Source: Limoniibacter endophyticus (GTDB lineage Bacteria > Pseudomonadota > Alphaproteobacteria > Rhizobiales > Rhizobiaceae). From it: 64,000 bases of DNA. Below the pieces are notes generated by a model. The model was not told the DNA's origin and did no database searches. It was given only the letters and a program-made list of their open reading frames with translations. The position numbers were made by a program, and so were the translations under genes. The stretch lies in contig NZ_BMZO01000002.1 of assembly GCF_014652835.1 (NCBI RefSeq), positions 1 through 64,000 on the forward strand. Reading direction: 5' to 3'. This document shows, one piece after another, positions 41,232 through 50,756 of this stretch (position 1 is the stretch's first letter; every line of letters begins with the position of its first letter).

Positions 41232-43889
41232 TTACCACTTGAAGCTTAAACCCAGATTGCCACCGAAGGAGTCGCGATCTGAGCCATCCACGTCGAAGGT
41301 GTAGTCGACCTTGCCGAACAGTGAGGTTTTCTCGTTGAGATCGGCGGCAAAGCCGGCACCGATTTCAAGCGAGGTGCCTGAGAGATCGGTGAAAATGCGA
41401 TCGGCATCCATCCTGACTTCGGCCCGGTCTTCGAAACTATGCCACAGGTTGAGCTCGAGATTGGGGCGGATGTGCGCGCCGCTCCAGAGCCGATCTCCCT
41501 CAAGTCGCAGGCCCAGACGGCCGGTAAAGCCATTATTATCGGGGAAGGCGATGGTCGAGATACGGTCGCTGGCACTATCGATCGACAAGTCCTGCCAGAT
41601 CAGCTGTGCGTTCGGCAGCAATGCCCAATTCTCGTTCAACGAGAAGCGGTGTCCGCCTTCAAGCGACAACATCACACCACCGCCGTCAATATCGATACCT
41701 ATGTCGCGTCGCGAATTCACCTCTCCGCCAAACCAGCTGTACATGGCAACCGCGTCGACATACCAGCCCTGCGGCGTAAAATGGGTAAAGGTCAGACCGA
41801 GGGAAGTAGCGTCGATGTCGAGCGTCCCGACGTCTAGATTGTTCCAGCCCATGGCGAAACCCTTGAGGTCGCCATCAAGCTTGGCATAGCCGCCGAAAAG
41901 ACCAAGCTGGCTGCGCTGGCCGTTTTGCCATTCCCAACCCATAAGGTCGAGGCCGGCCTGGATACCGAAGAGGTCACCGTTGAGCGACGGCGAAGCCCCA
42001 CCACTCCACGACGCATCAGTGGATTGACCGAAGACGCGACTCCACGCGACCGGTGCATGTCCGCTCGCCAGGAAGTCGCTCGAGCCGCGGCGCTCGTGAA
42101 AAGTGCCCAGTGTCGCCAAGGCCAGCTCATATGCGGCAGGCGGAATGGCTGCATAGGTAGGCGCTTCCACGCGATAGAGCGGGATGGGCTCGTAATGGGG
42201 TGCGGGTGCTTCCGGAGCAGGATTGTCAGGCGTTGGTGGCGGGGCAGGTGGTACCACCAGAACCGGTGCTGCGACCGATGCACCCGGGGTGGGCGGAGGC
42301 ATGGTCACCGAGGCCACCGGAACAGGTGGGTTTACAACGCCAGGTGCCGGTGGGGGCGGAGGAGCCGGTTCAGGGGTCGGAACGACGGGATCGGTAGGGG
42401 CAACCGGAGGCGGTGGCGTGACAATACTGGAACGAAGATACCAGTTCTCAACGCTATCCGTTGTAACGCCGCCACGAAACAAGGCATAATCATAGGCGCC
42501 TGCCGAGACTGAACCGGAAAGGCCAAAGGCACCGGTCGCGGTGGTTCCTCCATTGATCGCCTCGACGACTAAAATGCCGTTGCCCGTTGTGAGGCCACCC
42601 GCACCGCCGACGTTCTGGACCGTGATCGCAGTCGAGCCTGTGGCAGCGCCATTGCTGATGACCAGCTTGTCCGAGGGCGAGGTATCATTACCCAGCACTG
42701 TCTGGAGAAGCAGTGACGCGCCATTGCCGACATAGTTGCCGGCGATAGTAAAGACATCACTGCTGCCAGAGCCGTTTCGCGTCAGATCGATGGTGCCGCT
42801 ATTATTGATGGTGGCAAGTGCACCAGCCGTGAAGCTGGTGATGCCGCCTACGGTGCTTTCTGAGCCTACGAGGGTCGACCCTGCATCGATCGTCATCGTA
42901 CCCGTTTGCGTGCCGGCGTCGCCGAGAACGAGCGTACCGTCAAAACCAAGCGTGGAACTATTCGTTACAACGACCGTCTCGAACTGTGAGAAGATGCTGG
43001 CGCGCGACAAGGTCACGTTGTTCAGGATCAAAGAGTCATCGCCGACATCGCCCGTCAGGGAGCTCAGGTTAGGCATGTTGGCGTCGGTCAAGCCAGTTAA
43101 TCTTGCCGTATCATTGTCTGGCCCGAGCGTAATCGAGCCACCAACCGTGCCACCGCTCCAGTTCAACACATCGTCCTGATTTCCCATCAGGATACCATTG
43201 GCGACGGAACCGCCGGACAGATTGATAATATCGTTGCCGTTACTCAAGCTGATCCTGTTGCCGATCGAGCCACCGCTTATGGTGATCGTGTCATGGCCGA
43301 AACCTGCCGACAAGGTGCCGTCAATGATGCCGTCAGTCATGATATAGACGTTGTTGGCTGCCAGCAGCGATACCGACCCGATCTGTCCTCCGTGCTGTTC
43401 GCCATAATCACCGGATGAGAAATTGCCGACGATCCGCCCGCCATACATGTAGAACTCGTCCAGCGCCTCGCTCTGATTAAGCGAGCCGATGCTACCCCCA
43501 TACATGATGAAAACGTCGATCCCGTCGCCCTGGTTGACCGCGCCTGTAATAGTACCGGAGTATATGATGATACTGTCCGCGCCGGGGCCGGAGGTGACAT
43601 TACCCTCGATCGTGCCCGTGCTGCCTTCGGGAAATAGCAGCGTATTATTGCCGGAAGGCATGTTGAGATTGCCGGTCAAAATCCCGCTATCGCAGACATA
43701 GGAGTTGGGCACCCCCGGAACCGGGCCACAGGCCGCACTGGCTGCGGTCATCGCGGCCGGCGATACGAGCGCGCTCGCCGAGAGAAGCGCGAGCAACCGG
43801 GCTCTACTGGCGGATTGCCAAGAGGAAGGTATGCGGCACAAGGGCGCAGCGTAGGTGGTGCGCGCGCTATTTTCTATAGGCACTGTCAT
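41232..43889 (-). CDS. Autotransporter with C-terminal outer-membrane beta-barrel
   Basis: This is an 885-residue type V secretion protein. It has an extended signal peptide (to about residue 53, AASA), then a passenger of about 440 residues built of short repeats with G-G-S-I/V and N-D-x-I/L patterns (DTITISGGSIGNRISLSNGND, DIINLSGGSVANGILMGNQDD), typical of a beta-helix. A proline-rich linker follows (residues about 500-590, PPPPVAPTDPVVPTPEPAPPPPPAP) and then a barrel of about 290 residues from VAWSRVFGQSTDASW to the terminal aromatic LGLSFKW. It is probably a surface adhesin or similar exposed protein. Confidence 0.9.
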   Translation of the reverse strand: MTVPIENSARTTYAAPLCRIPSSWQSASRARLLALLSASALVSPAAMTAASAACGPVPGVPNSYVCDSGILTGNLNMPSGNNTLLFPEGSTGTIEGNVTSGPGADSIIIYSGTITGAVNQGDGIDVFIMYGGSIGSLNQSEALDEFYMYGGRIVGNFSSGDYGEQHGGQIGSVSLLAANNVYIMTDGIIDGTLSAGFGHDTITISGGSIGNRISLSNGNDIINLSGGSVANGILMGNQDDVLNWSGGTVGGSITLGPDNDTARLTGLTDANMPNLSSLTGDVGDDSLILNNVTLSRASIFSQFETVVVTNSSTLGFDGTLVLGDAGTQTGTMTIDAGSTLVGSESTVGGITSFTAGALATINNSGTIDLTRNGSGSSDVFTIAGNYVGNGASLLLQTVLGNDTSPSDKLVISNGAATGSTAITVQNVGGAGGLTTGNGILVVEAINGGTTATGAFGLSGSVSAGAYDYALFRGGVTTDSVENWYLRSSIVTPPPPVAPTDPVVPTPEPAPPPPPAPGVVNPPVPVASVTMPPPTPGASVAAPVLVVPPAPPPTPDNPAPEAPAPHYEPIPLYRVEAPTYAAIPPAAYELALATLGTFHERRGSSDFLASGHAPVAWSRVFGQSTDASWSGGASPSLNGDLFGIQAGLDLMGWEWQNGQRSQLGLFGGYAKLDGDLKGFAMGWNNLDVGTLDIDATSLGLTFTHFTPQGWYVDAVAMYSWFGGEVNSRRDIGIDIDGGGVMLSLEGGHRFSLNENWALLPNAQLIWQDLSIDSASDRISTIAFPDNNGFTGRLGLRLEGDRLWSGAHIRPNLELNLWHSFEDRAEVRMDADRIFTDLSGTSLEIGAGFAADLNEKTSLFGKVDYTFDVDGSDRDSFGGNLGLSFKW

Positions 43890-44103
43890 TCCTATCCCCC
43901 CTTGAGCTTACGGCTGACGGATGAAGACAAGTTTTGTCCCGGTACGCCTCTCCGATCCCGCCAGACCGCAACTACGCTCTTGCGCGAGGATGAAATCACG
44001 AAGTTAAAATGCAATCAACAAGTAGCTTTCGGATATAGCTAATATTGTAGGCTTGCGCTGCCTGTATTGCTATGCGAACCACGGAAGATCATTGGAAAGC
44101 CTC

Positions 44104-45405
44104 ATGAACGACACCGTTATTCGCGGCAGGCTGCTGGCCTTTCACCGCCGTCCTGAACATGCGCAGGATCACGACGCCTATGTTTATGAAGAGAATGGCG
44201 CGATCCGCATACGCGATGGCCGCGTCATGTCGACCGGCAGTTTCGAGGCTCTTGGCCCGTTGCCGGACGGTATCCTCGTGCAGGATCACCGTCCCTATCT
44301 CCTCATGCCGGGCTTCATCGATTGTCACGCACATTTTCCGCAGGTGCAGATTATAGGATCATTCGGCGCCGAATTGCTCGACTGGTTGAACGAGTATACT
44401 TTCCCGGCCGAACTGGCTTATGGCGATCCGGTGCACGCCAGGACTATGGCGGCCGCCTTTCTCGATTCATTGATCCGCAATGGCACGACTAGTGTCGCGG
44501 CCTTCTGTTCGGTGCATCCGCAGTCGGTGCAAGCGTTCTTCGAAGCTGCGCATACACGCAATATGGCGACTGTCGCCGGCAAGGTGATGATGGATCGTAA
44601 CGCGCCGGCTGGGCTGCTGGATACGGCGCAACGCGGTTATGACGAGACGCTTGCCCTGATTGAGGACTGGCATGGCAGGGGGCGGCAGAGTGTTGCGATC
44701 ACGCCTCGTTTTGCGATTACTTCGACGCCCGCGCAACTGGAAGCGGCGTCGGCGCTGAAGGAACTCTACCCGGAGTGTCCCGTGCAGACGCATCTTTCGG
44801 AAAATCTGGACGAGATCCGACTTGCCGCAAATCTCTATCCACAGGATGAGGACTATCTCGGCGTTTACCAACGCTACGGCCTGCTCGGTGAGCGCACGCT
44901 TCTGGGACACTCGATCCATTTGTCGCCGCGCGAGATCGCTACGCTCGTGGAAAGCCGGTCGGTAGCAGTGTTCTGCCCGACGTCGAACCTGTTTCTTGGC
45001 TCCGGCCTGTTCGATTACAAGCGCAATCAGGCTCGCAACATGCGCATTGCCACGGCAACCGACATTGGCGGCGGGACGAGTTATTCCATGTTGAAGACGA
45101 TGGATGAGGCTTACAAGATTGTCGCGCTACAAGGGCCGAAACTGTCGCCTCTGGAGAGTTTCTGGCAGATAACGCGCGGCAATGCCGAAGCGCTCTCTCT
45201 CGATAGCGAGCTTGGCACCCTGGAGACAGGAACCTACGCCGATATTGTCGTGCTGAATGCATCTGCAACGCCGGAAATGGCGTTGCGGATGCAAAGGGCG
45301 CAAACTTTGTCGGAAGAGCTTTTCGTGCTCCAAACCATGGGGGACGACCGTGCCGTCGCCGAGGTTTATCTAGCAGGCAGTGCCGCTAAATCTGCTATGT
45401 CCTAA
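44104..45405 (+). CDS. guaD: Guanine deaminase
   Basis: The product is 433 residues from ATG 44104 (GGAAAG upstream); the frame stays open to 44053. It is an amidohydrolase with zinc ligands in MPGFIDCHAHFPQ (H-x-H), QTHLSEN (His), LGHSIHLS (His) and ATDIGGG (Asp). GFIDCHAHFPQVQIIGSFGAELLDWLNEYTFPAE, NGTTSVAAFCSVHP and TSNLFLGSGLFDY are characteristic of guanine deaminases, which convert guanine to xanthine in the cytoplasm. It appears to be monocistronic, in a region without other purine genes. Confidence 0.9.
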   Translation: MNDTVIRGRLLAFHRRPEHAQDHDAYVYEENGAIRIRDGRVMSTGSFEALGPLPDGILVQDHRPYLLMPGFIDCHAHFPQVQIIGSFGAELLDWLNEYTFPAELAYGDPVHARTMAAAFLDSLIRNGTTSVAAFCSVHPQSVQAFFEAAHTRNMATVAGKVMMDRNAPAGLLDTAQRGYDETLALIEDWHGRGRQSVAITPRFAITSTPAQLEAASALKELYPECPVQTHLSENLDEIRLAANLYPQDEDYLGVYQRYGLLGERTLLGHSIHLSPREIATLVESRSVAVFCPTSNLFLGSGLFDYKRNQARNMRIATATDIGGGTSYSMLKTMDEAYKIVALQGPKLSPLESFWQITRGNAEALSLDSELGTLETGTYADIVVLNASATPEMALRMQRAQTLSEELFVLQTMGDDRAVAEVYLAGSAAKSAMS

Positions 45406-45443
45406 CCGCAGCAAACAAGTCCCCGTGCCGCTTTAACAGCGAC

Positions 45444-46418
45444 TCAGGATGTTATATCGATCAGCCCGCAATCGCCTTCGGCGGAGCCGAAAACCAGTCG
45501 CATGCCTTTGGCATCCCAGGCCAGTGACGAAATTGCTCCCTTACCTTCGCGGCGAAGGAGGATTTCTTTTTGATCGGCGAAGCGTGCCGCAAGAATCATC
45601 CCGTCATCATAGCCAATTGCCACGACCTCCTCGGTCGGATGACATGCAACGGTGGTGACCATGCTGTTGCCGCGCGTGCCAAGCTCTAGCGGTGCTTTGC
45701 CCATTGGGCCGTCCTTCGTCAGGAACGGCCAGACAATAGCCGCAGGTGCGCCCGAGGTCGCCAGCCATTTACCTTTGTGGCTCCAGGACCAGGATTTTAT
45801 CTTGGCCGGATAGCCGGACATGCGCATGTGCTTGCTGTCGGAAAGACGCCAGCCATGCAAGGCATTTTCCTGCATCGAGGTAACGAGGAAGGCGCCATCG
45901 GGAGAGAAGGTCGCGTTGGTATGCGCGCCCGCCCACTCGAGCTCGACTGGCTTGCTCTCCGTGCCCGGAAAATGCAGCGTTGTGCCATTATAGCGAGCAA
46001 CGGCGAGACGCAGGCCCTTAGGCGCAAAGGCAATGCCCTCTGCCGTGCGCGGATGTGTAAGCTCCGTCGGGTTCTTGCCGGGAGCGAGCACATAGGCGTT
46101 GCGACCCGAAGCATAGCCGATGATCTTCTGCGGACCTGCTGCCACTGCCGAGATCCACTTGCGACCCAGTTCGGCAAGAGTGCTAGCCTCACCATCGGCT
46201 GCAACGGCGCAGACCTTGCCGTCTTCGCCACCGGTCAGCAGGCGGCTGCTGGCTGCATCGACGGTAGCGCAAAGCATCCCATCATGCACCGGCGTCGTCT
46301 TATGACCTCCAGCGAGACGGTGCACGGCACCGTCTGCCATGGCGAAGAAGGCATTGTTGGAAATAAAGCCAGCAGTCAGGCAATGGCCGTCGAGATCAAG
46401 GGGAGCAACTGTCGACAT
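45444..46418 (-). CDS. WD40 repeat protein paired with a COG0523 GTPase
   Basis: This 324-residue beta-propeller protein has seven degenerate WD40 blades, seen in repeats such as SRLLTGGEDGKVCAVAADG, SWSHKGKWLATSGAPAAIVWPF and SSLAWDAKGMRLVFGSAEGDCGLIDI. It has no signal peptide, so it is a cytoplasmic scaffold. It starts six bases after the stop of the upstream GTPase gene, which indicates translation coupling. A physical link with the zinc-handling GTPase is the natural inference; no catalytic motif is seen. Confidence 0.82.
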   Translation of the reverse strand: MSTVAPLDLDGHCLTAGFISNNAFFAMADGAVHRLAGGHKTTPVHDGMLCATVDAASSRLLTGGEDGKVCAVAADGEASTLAELGRKWISAVAAGPQKIIGYASGRNAYVLAPGKNPTELTHPRTAEGIAFAPKGLRLAVARYNGTTLHFPGTESKPVELEWAGAHTNATFSPDGAFLVTSMQENALHGWRLSDSKHMRMSGYPAKIKSWSWSHKGKWLATSGAPAAIVWPFLTKDGPMGKAPLELGTRGNSMVTTVACHPTEEVVAIGYDDGMILAARFADQKEILLRREGKGAISSLAWDAKGMRLVFGSAEGDCGLIDITS

Positions 46419-46424
46419 GAGAAA

Positions 46425-47531
46425 TCAGGCGAGTTCGGTCGTTGCTTGGCAGGCTTCGAAGCCTTCCTTCAGTTTCTCGACGGGAAGGTCGCGGCCAATG
46501 AAGACGAGGCGGCTCTCGCGTTTCTCGTCATCCTTCCAGGCGCGCTGATGATCGCCCTCGATAATCATGTGCACGCCCTGTACCACATAGCGATCCGGGT
46601 CGTTTGCCAGCGCAATGATGCCTTTGAGGCGCAGAATATTGGGCCCGTGCAATTGCGTGATCTGCTGAATCCAGGGGAAGAACACGTTCGGAGCCAGTGC
46701 ACCGGCCCGCAACGAAACCGATTTCACCGTTACATCGTGAATGTCGGAAGCATGGTGATGATGATCGTGGTCACAGTCAGGGCCGCAGACATGCTCATGG
46801 TGATGGTGCGTATGATCATGATGATCGTGATCGCAATCCGGTCCGCAAACATGATCATGGTCATGGTCATGGTCATGCGCATCCAGGAAATGCGGATCGT
46901 CCTCAAGCACGCGCTTCAGGTCGAATGCGCCGCGGTCCAGCACTTCGCCCAGGTCAATACCGGCGCGTTCTGTACGGTGAATGCGGGCCGATGGGTTAAT
47001 CGCCCGCACCGTGGCTTCCACCTTCCGCAATTCTTCCTCGGTTACGAGATCGGTCTTGTTGATGACGACGACATCGGCGAAAGCGATCTGGTCTTCGGCT
47101 TCGCGGCTGTCCTTCAACCGCAGGGGCAGGTGCTTGGCATCCACCATTGCGACGACAGCGTCCAGCCGGGTTTTCGCCTTCACGTCATCATCCATGAAAA
47201 ACGTCTGCGCGACAGGGACGGGATCGGCAAGCCCCGTGGTTTCCACGAGGATGGCGTCGAAACGGCCCGGGCGGCGCATCAGCCCTTCAACGACGCGGAC
47301 CAGATCGCCCCGTACCGTACAGCAGATGCAGCCATTGTTCATTTCGTAGATTTCTTCGTCCGACTCGACGATCAGATCATTGTCGATACCGATTTCGCCG
47401 AACTCGTTGACGATCACCGCATAGCGCTTGCCATGGTTCTCACTCAGGATACGGTTGAGAAGCGTTGTCTTGCCGGTTCCGAGATAACCGGTCAAAACGG
47501 TGACCGGGATTTGTTCCTGCGAGGCGCTCAT
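46425..47531 (-). CDS. COG0523 (CobW/ZNG1-type) GTPase with histidine-rich loop
   Basis: The product is 368 residues; ATG 47531 gives the usual start, and an ATG 12 bases upstream is possible. Walker A is GYLGTGKTT, the metal-binding C-x-C-C is NGCICC, and NKTD gives guanine specificity. Between the GTPase and CobW_C domains lies a segment with more than 20 histidines (about residue 208-255) containing two copies of [12 protein letters not shown], so two extra Cys-His clusters are present. Such GTPases deliver zinc to client proteins. No Zur-like palindrome was seen upstream. The WD40 protein gene follows. Confidence 0.9.
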   Translation of the reverse strand: MSASQEQIPVTVLTGYLGTGKTTLLNRILSENHGKRYAVIVNEFGEIGIDNDLIVESDEEIYEMNNGCICCTVRGDLVRVVEGLMRRPGRFDAILVETTGLADPVPVAQTFFMDDDVKAKTRLDAVVAMVDAKHLPLRLKDSREAEDQIAFADVVVINKTDLVTEEELRKVEATVRAINPSARIHRTERAGIDLGEVLDRGAFDLKRVLEDDPHFLDAHDHDHDHDHVCGPDCDHDHHDHTHHHHEHVCGPDCDHDHHHHASDIHDVTVKSVSLRAGALAPNVFFPWIQQITQLHGPNILRLKGIIALANDPDRYVVQGVHMIIEGDHQRAWKDDEKRESRLVFIGRDLPVEKLKEGFEACQATTELA

Positions 47532-47761
47532 GATGTCATCCATTCGGAAAGTTTCGTTCTTTGCGCCTATATAGGCCGCCAGCTTCCAAAATGCACCAGC
47601 GTGAGACTCAGGAATTTTGAAGCGTCGTCAAATCGTGCGAACGTCATTCTGCTTGTGTGTCATCTCTCTGAAATGCAAGTCTGCCATTGGGATGCCGGCA
47701 AAGGGCTGTTTCCGGCAGTGGGACAAGGCCCCAAAAGGCGGCAAGAGAGGGAGTTTAGCGA

Positions 47762-48274
47762 ATGGCGAAGTTCGAAAAAGGCATGGCGATGATCCGGCTG
47801 CAATCGGCGGCCCGCTTGTCGCGCACCGTTCTGGCAACGCGTCTTCTGGCGCATGGCTTCTATGCGGGACAGGATCAGATCATGCTGGCGCTCTTCGCCG
47901 AAAACGGTCAAACGCCCGGTCAACTGGCTGCGCGTCTCGGGGTTCGTCCGCCGACGATCACCAAGACCATCAATCGCCTGCAAAGCCAAGGTTTTCTCGA
48001 AAAGCGCGCCTCCGAGATCGATGCGCGGCAGGCCCACATCTTCCTGACCGAACGCGGCGCTGATGCGATCCGTGCCATTGAGAAATCTGTCTCGAAGACG
48101 GAAAAGCAGGCGCTGAAAGGCCTTGACAAGAAAGAGCTTAAGACGCTCGTCAAACTGCTCAGCCGTATCGAAAATAATCTCGTGCCGGACCGTAATCTGA
48201 TCGTAGATGCGGGAGATGAGGTCGAGGAAGAAGCCCCTGTCGAAGAGCGTGAGCCGGAAGAAGTCGCCGGCTAA
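47762..48274 (+). CDS. MarR-family transcriptional regulator
   Basis: This 170-residue protein has the winged-helix core: QIMLALFAENGQTPGQLAARLGVRPPTITKTINRLQSQGFLEKRAS (about residue 40-85) and the wing DARQAHIFLTERGADA. A final acidic segment (DEVEEEAPVEEREPEEVAG) is unusual. GAGAGGGAG precedes the ATG. It is divergent from the GTPase/WD40 operon, with 230 bases between the start codons, so it may regulate those genes, itself, or a distant target. Confidence 0.88.
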   Translation: MAKFEKGMAMIRLQSAARLSRTVLATRLLAHGFYAGQDQIMLALFAENGQTPGQLAARLGVRPPTITKTINRLQSQGFLEKRASEIDARQAHIFLTERGADAIRAIEKSVSKTEKQALKGLDKKELKTLVKLLSRIENNLVPDRNLIVDAGDEVEEEAPVEEREPEEVAG

Positions 48275-48413
48275 GGCCTTTTACCTCCGAAAGGCTGGGA
48301 AACGCCTTGATTCGGCTTGCATACTTGCCGTAACGCTGGAATTCATGTCTGATCGCCGCGCGTTTGATTTGCGCGGATGATTCAGACGAGTTGCAGATGG
48401 CGGGGAGGGCGAG

Positions 48414-49436
48414 CTGGCTCAGAAAATCAAGCTTTCGACGATTGCCGACACGCTCGGTGTCTCGACCGCGACGGTTTCGCTCGCCCTGAGGGATAGCCCG
48501 CTTGTCGCTGAATCCACACGTTTGCGTATCAAGGAGCACGCGCGCGCTATCGGCTATATTTATAATCGTCGCGCCGCCAGCCTGCGGACCTCGCGATCGG
48601 GAATTATTGGTGTCGTGGTTCATGATATTATGAACCCGTTCTTTGCCGAGATTCTGCGCTCCATTGAAACCGAACTGGATCGTAGCGGCCAGACTTTCCT
48701 GCTTTCCAACCATTATGACCAGCTGGAAAAGCAGCGCAATTTCCTTGACACGCTTTTGCAACTTGGCGCCGACGGCGTCATCATGTCTCCGGCCATAGGA
48801 ACGCCTCCTGAAGATATTCAGATGGCGGAAGATAACGGTCTCCCGGCTGTACTGATCGCGCGTTCGGTGCCTGGCGTCGATGTACCTGTTTTTCGTGGCG
48901 ATGACGCGTTTGGCACCGCGCTTGCAACCAATCATCTGATATCGCTTGGACATAGGCGCATTGCCATGATCGGGGGCACCGACCAGACCTCGACTGGCCG
49001 CGACCGGTATCAGGGTTATCTTTCGGCCATGAACTCGGCCGGGCTGCCGGTTGCGGCGCACTGGCGTATTCCAGGCCCCCGCACGAAGCAGGCCGGTTTC
49101 GAGGCGGCGACGCAGTTCCTGGCCTTCAAGGATCGTCCGACGGCGGTTGTGTGCTGGAACGATCTGGTGGCTATCGGTCTGATGAACGGGATTGCCCGAG
49201 CTGGCCTTGTGCCCGGCAAGGATATCGCTGTCACCGGCTATGACGATCTTGAGGAAGCCGCGATTGCAACACCGGCCCTGACTACCGTGTGGAACGGCCA
49301 ACGCGAGGTCGGACGGCGGGCAGCGCGTGTGCTGCTTGATCGGCTCAACGGTGCGGTCGTCGAGACACATCAGGAACTAATCAAGCCGGAATTACATATC
49401 CGGCAATCCACCGCACGGCCCGTCAGCGACCGCTGA
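48414..49436 (+). CDS. LacI-family transcriptional regulator, start region possibly frameshifted
   Basis: The LacI-type helix-turn-helix is encoded: KIKLSTIADTLGVSTATVSLALRDSPLVAESTRLRI, followed by the ligand domain (GIIGVVVHDIMNPFFAEILRSIE, AVTGYDDLEEAAIATPALTTV), as in the family. In this frame no ATG, GTG or TTG precedes the DNA-binding part; only CTG 48414 does, and the first TTG (48522) would delete the motif. An ATG at 48397 is in the wrong frame but would join (MAGEGELAQKIK) if the GGGG run at 48402-48405 had one more G. A missing base in the sequence is the likeliest reason. The 2-hydroxyacid dehydrogenase gene follows 41 bases later and is its probable target. Confidence 0.8.
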   Translation: MAQKIKLSTIADTLGVSTATVSLALRDSPLVAESTRLRIKEHARAIGYIYNRRAASLRTSRSGIIGVVVHDIMNPFFAEILRSIETELDRSGQTFLLSNHYDQLEKQRNFLDTLLQLGADGVIMSPAIGTPPEDIQMAEDNGLPAVLIARSVPGVDVPVFRGDDAFGTALATNHLISLGHRRIAMIGGTDQTSTGRDRYQGYLSAMNSAGLPVAAHWRIPGPRTKQAGFEAATQFLAFKDRPTAVVCWNDLVAIGLMNGIARAGLVPGKDIAVTGYDDLEEAAIATPALTTVWNGQREVGRRAARVLLDRLNGAVVETHQELIKPELHIRQSTARPVSDR

Positions 49437-49477
49437 ATCGACCGGGTCTTCTTCGAGAATCCCGAAAGGAACTAGCC

Positions 49478-50455
49478 TTGAGCCAAGACGCCCGCTCCAC
49501 CGCTATCCTCGTTCCAGGCAAGCTGCACCCGCATGTGATCGATCGCCTTTCGCATGAATTTGAGCTCGTGCGTATAGACAGGTCCGACAAGGCGCTTATC
49601 ACGCCCGAACTGGCGGCAAAGGTGCAAGGCATCGCCTCGGCAACGCTGATCTCGGCAGAGTTCATCGACGCGCTTCCCAAACTTGAAATCATTGCTCATT
49701 TCGGTGTCGGATACGATCCGGTCGATGCCGGACATGCGGCATCCAAAAATATCTGCGTGACGCATACGCCGGACGTGCTGAGCGACGAAGTTGCCGACAC
49801 GGCGATAGGACTTCTACTCAACACGCTGCGTGAACTGCCGCAGGCGGAGGCATATTTGCGTGCGGGCCGGTGGGAGAAAGAGGGACCGTATCGCCTGACG
49901 GCGGGCAGTCTGCGAGGGCGCCGCGTCGGCATCTATGGTATGGGACGCATCGGGCTTGCGGTCGCCAGGCGTCTTGAGGGCTTCGGCGTGGAGATCAGTT
50001 ATCACAATCGCCGTCAGGTTCCGGGCGTGGCCTATCTCTATCATCCGACCTTGCTGGATATGGCCCGTGCTGTCGACACGCTGATATGCGTTGTGCCGTC
50101 GACACCCGAGACAGAAAAAACGGTAGGAACTGAAATATTCACGGCACTTGGCCCGCAGGGTGTCTTCGTCAATGTCGGGCGCGGGGCGACCGTCGATGAA
50201 ACTGCTCTGATTGAAGCGTTGAAGACCAGGACTATCCTGGCCGCCGGCCTCGACGTCTTTACGAATGAGCCGCATGTGCCGGAAGAACTTTTGGCTCTGG
50301 AGAATGCCAGCCTGTTGCCGCACGTCGCTTCGGCCTCCGTCAAGACGCGGACCATGATGGCCGATCTTGTCGTGGACAATCTCCTTAACTGGTTCACTGC
50401 CGGGCAGGCAATTACCGCCGTACCAGAAGCAAGAGATATTGGTCGCCGCAGATAA
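49478..50455 (+). CDS. D-2-hydroxyacid dehydrogenase (NAD-binding)
   Basis: The product is 325 residues from TTG 49478, with AAAGGA about ten bases upstream. The nucleotide-binding motif is GIYGMGRIGLAVARRLEG (about residue 150). The catalytic triad is Arg in VNVGRGATVDE, Glu in NEPHVPEEL and His in LLPHVASAS. Similar enzymes reduce glyoxylate, hydroxypyruvate or 2-ketogluconate. The substrate is unknown. The LacI-type gene just upstream suggests sugar-acid-dependent control. Confidence 0.88.
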   Translation: MSQDARSTAILVPGKLHPHVIDRLSHEFELVRIDRSDKALITPELAAKVQGIASATLISAEFIDALPKLEIIAHFGVGYDPVDAGHAASKNICVTHTPDVLSDEVADTAIGLLLNTLRELPQAEAYLRAGRWEKEGPYRLTAGSLRGRRVGIYGMGRIGLAVARRLEGFGVEISYHNRRQVPGVAYLYHPTLLDMARAVDTLICVVPSTPETEKTVGTEIFTALGPQGVFVNVGRGATVDETALIEALKTRTILAAGLDVFTNEPHVPEELLALENASLLPHVASASVKTRTMMADLVVDNLLNWFTAGQAITAVPEARDIGRRR

Positions 50456-50756
50456 TTCTACCTGCTCGGAAAATAGTGGTCTCGACATTGAGCCACCGGG
50501 TCCCGGGACATTTATATCCAAAGTGAAACGGATGATCGAGTTTTGCTCGATCACCGATGATGCCATCTGCGCTGCTCGGTTCATGCTGCCCTGACCATCC
50601 GCTCCGTCAGCGTGCCGAAGGCATACACGCTCACTCGCCGTATGCCAGCTATGTGGCGCAATCCTGATCGGTTCTCCCTTGCAAGCAGGAGTAACGTAAA
50701 GGGCTGGATGGAATGACCGGAAGCTAGAAGTGAGTGGCTGGCCTCCTGGTTCTAGC
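50456..50756. other. Intergenic gap, nothing recognised
   Basis: This is the region between two convergent genes. No open frame with codon structure, no clear terminator and no repeat were seen. Confidence 0.4.

Noticed and set aside
46740-46890. Tandem CATGATCATGGT-like DNA repeats that look like a satellite or CRISPR-like array
   Set aside because: They encode the histidine/aspartate-rich loop of the GTPase in frame; units are too short and there are no spacers.
45777-47792. Very long plus-strand open frame (671 residues) across the WD40 and GTPase genes
   Set aside because: It is antisense to two genes with clear families; its long His/Asp-rich and low-complexity stretches mirror the histidine codons of the GTPase loop.
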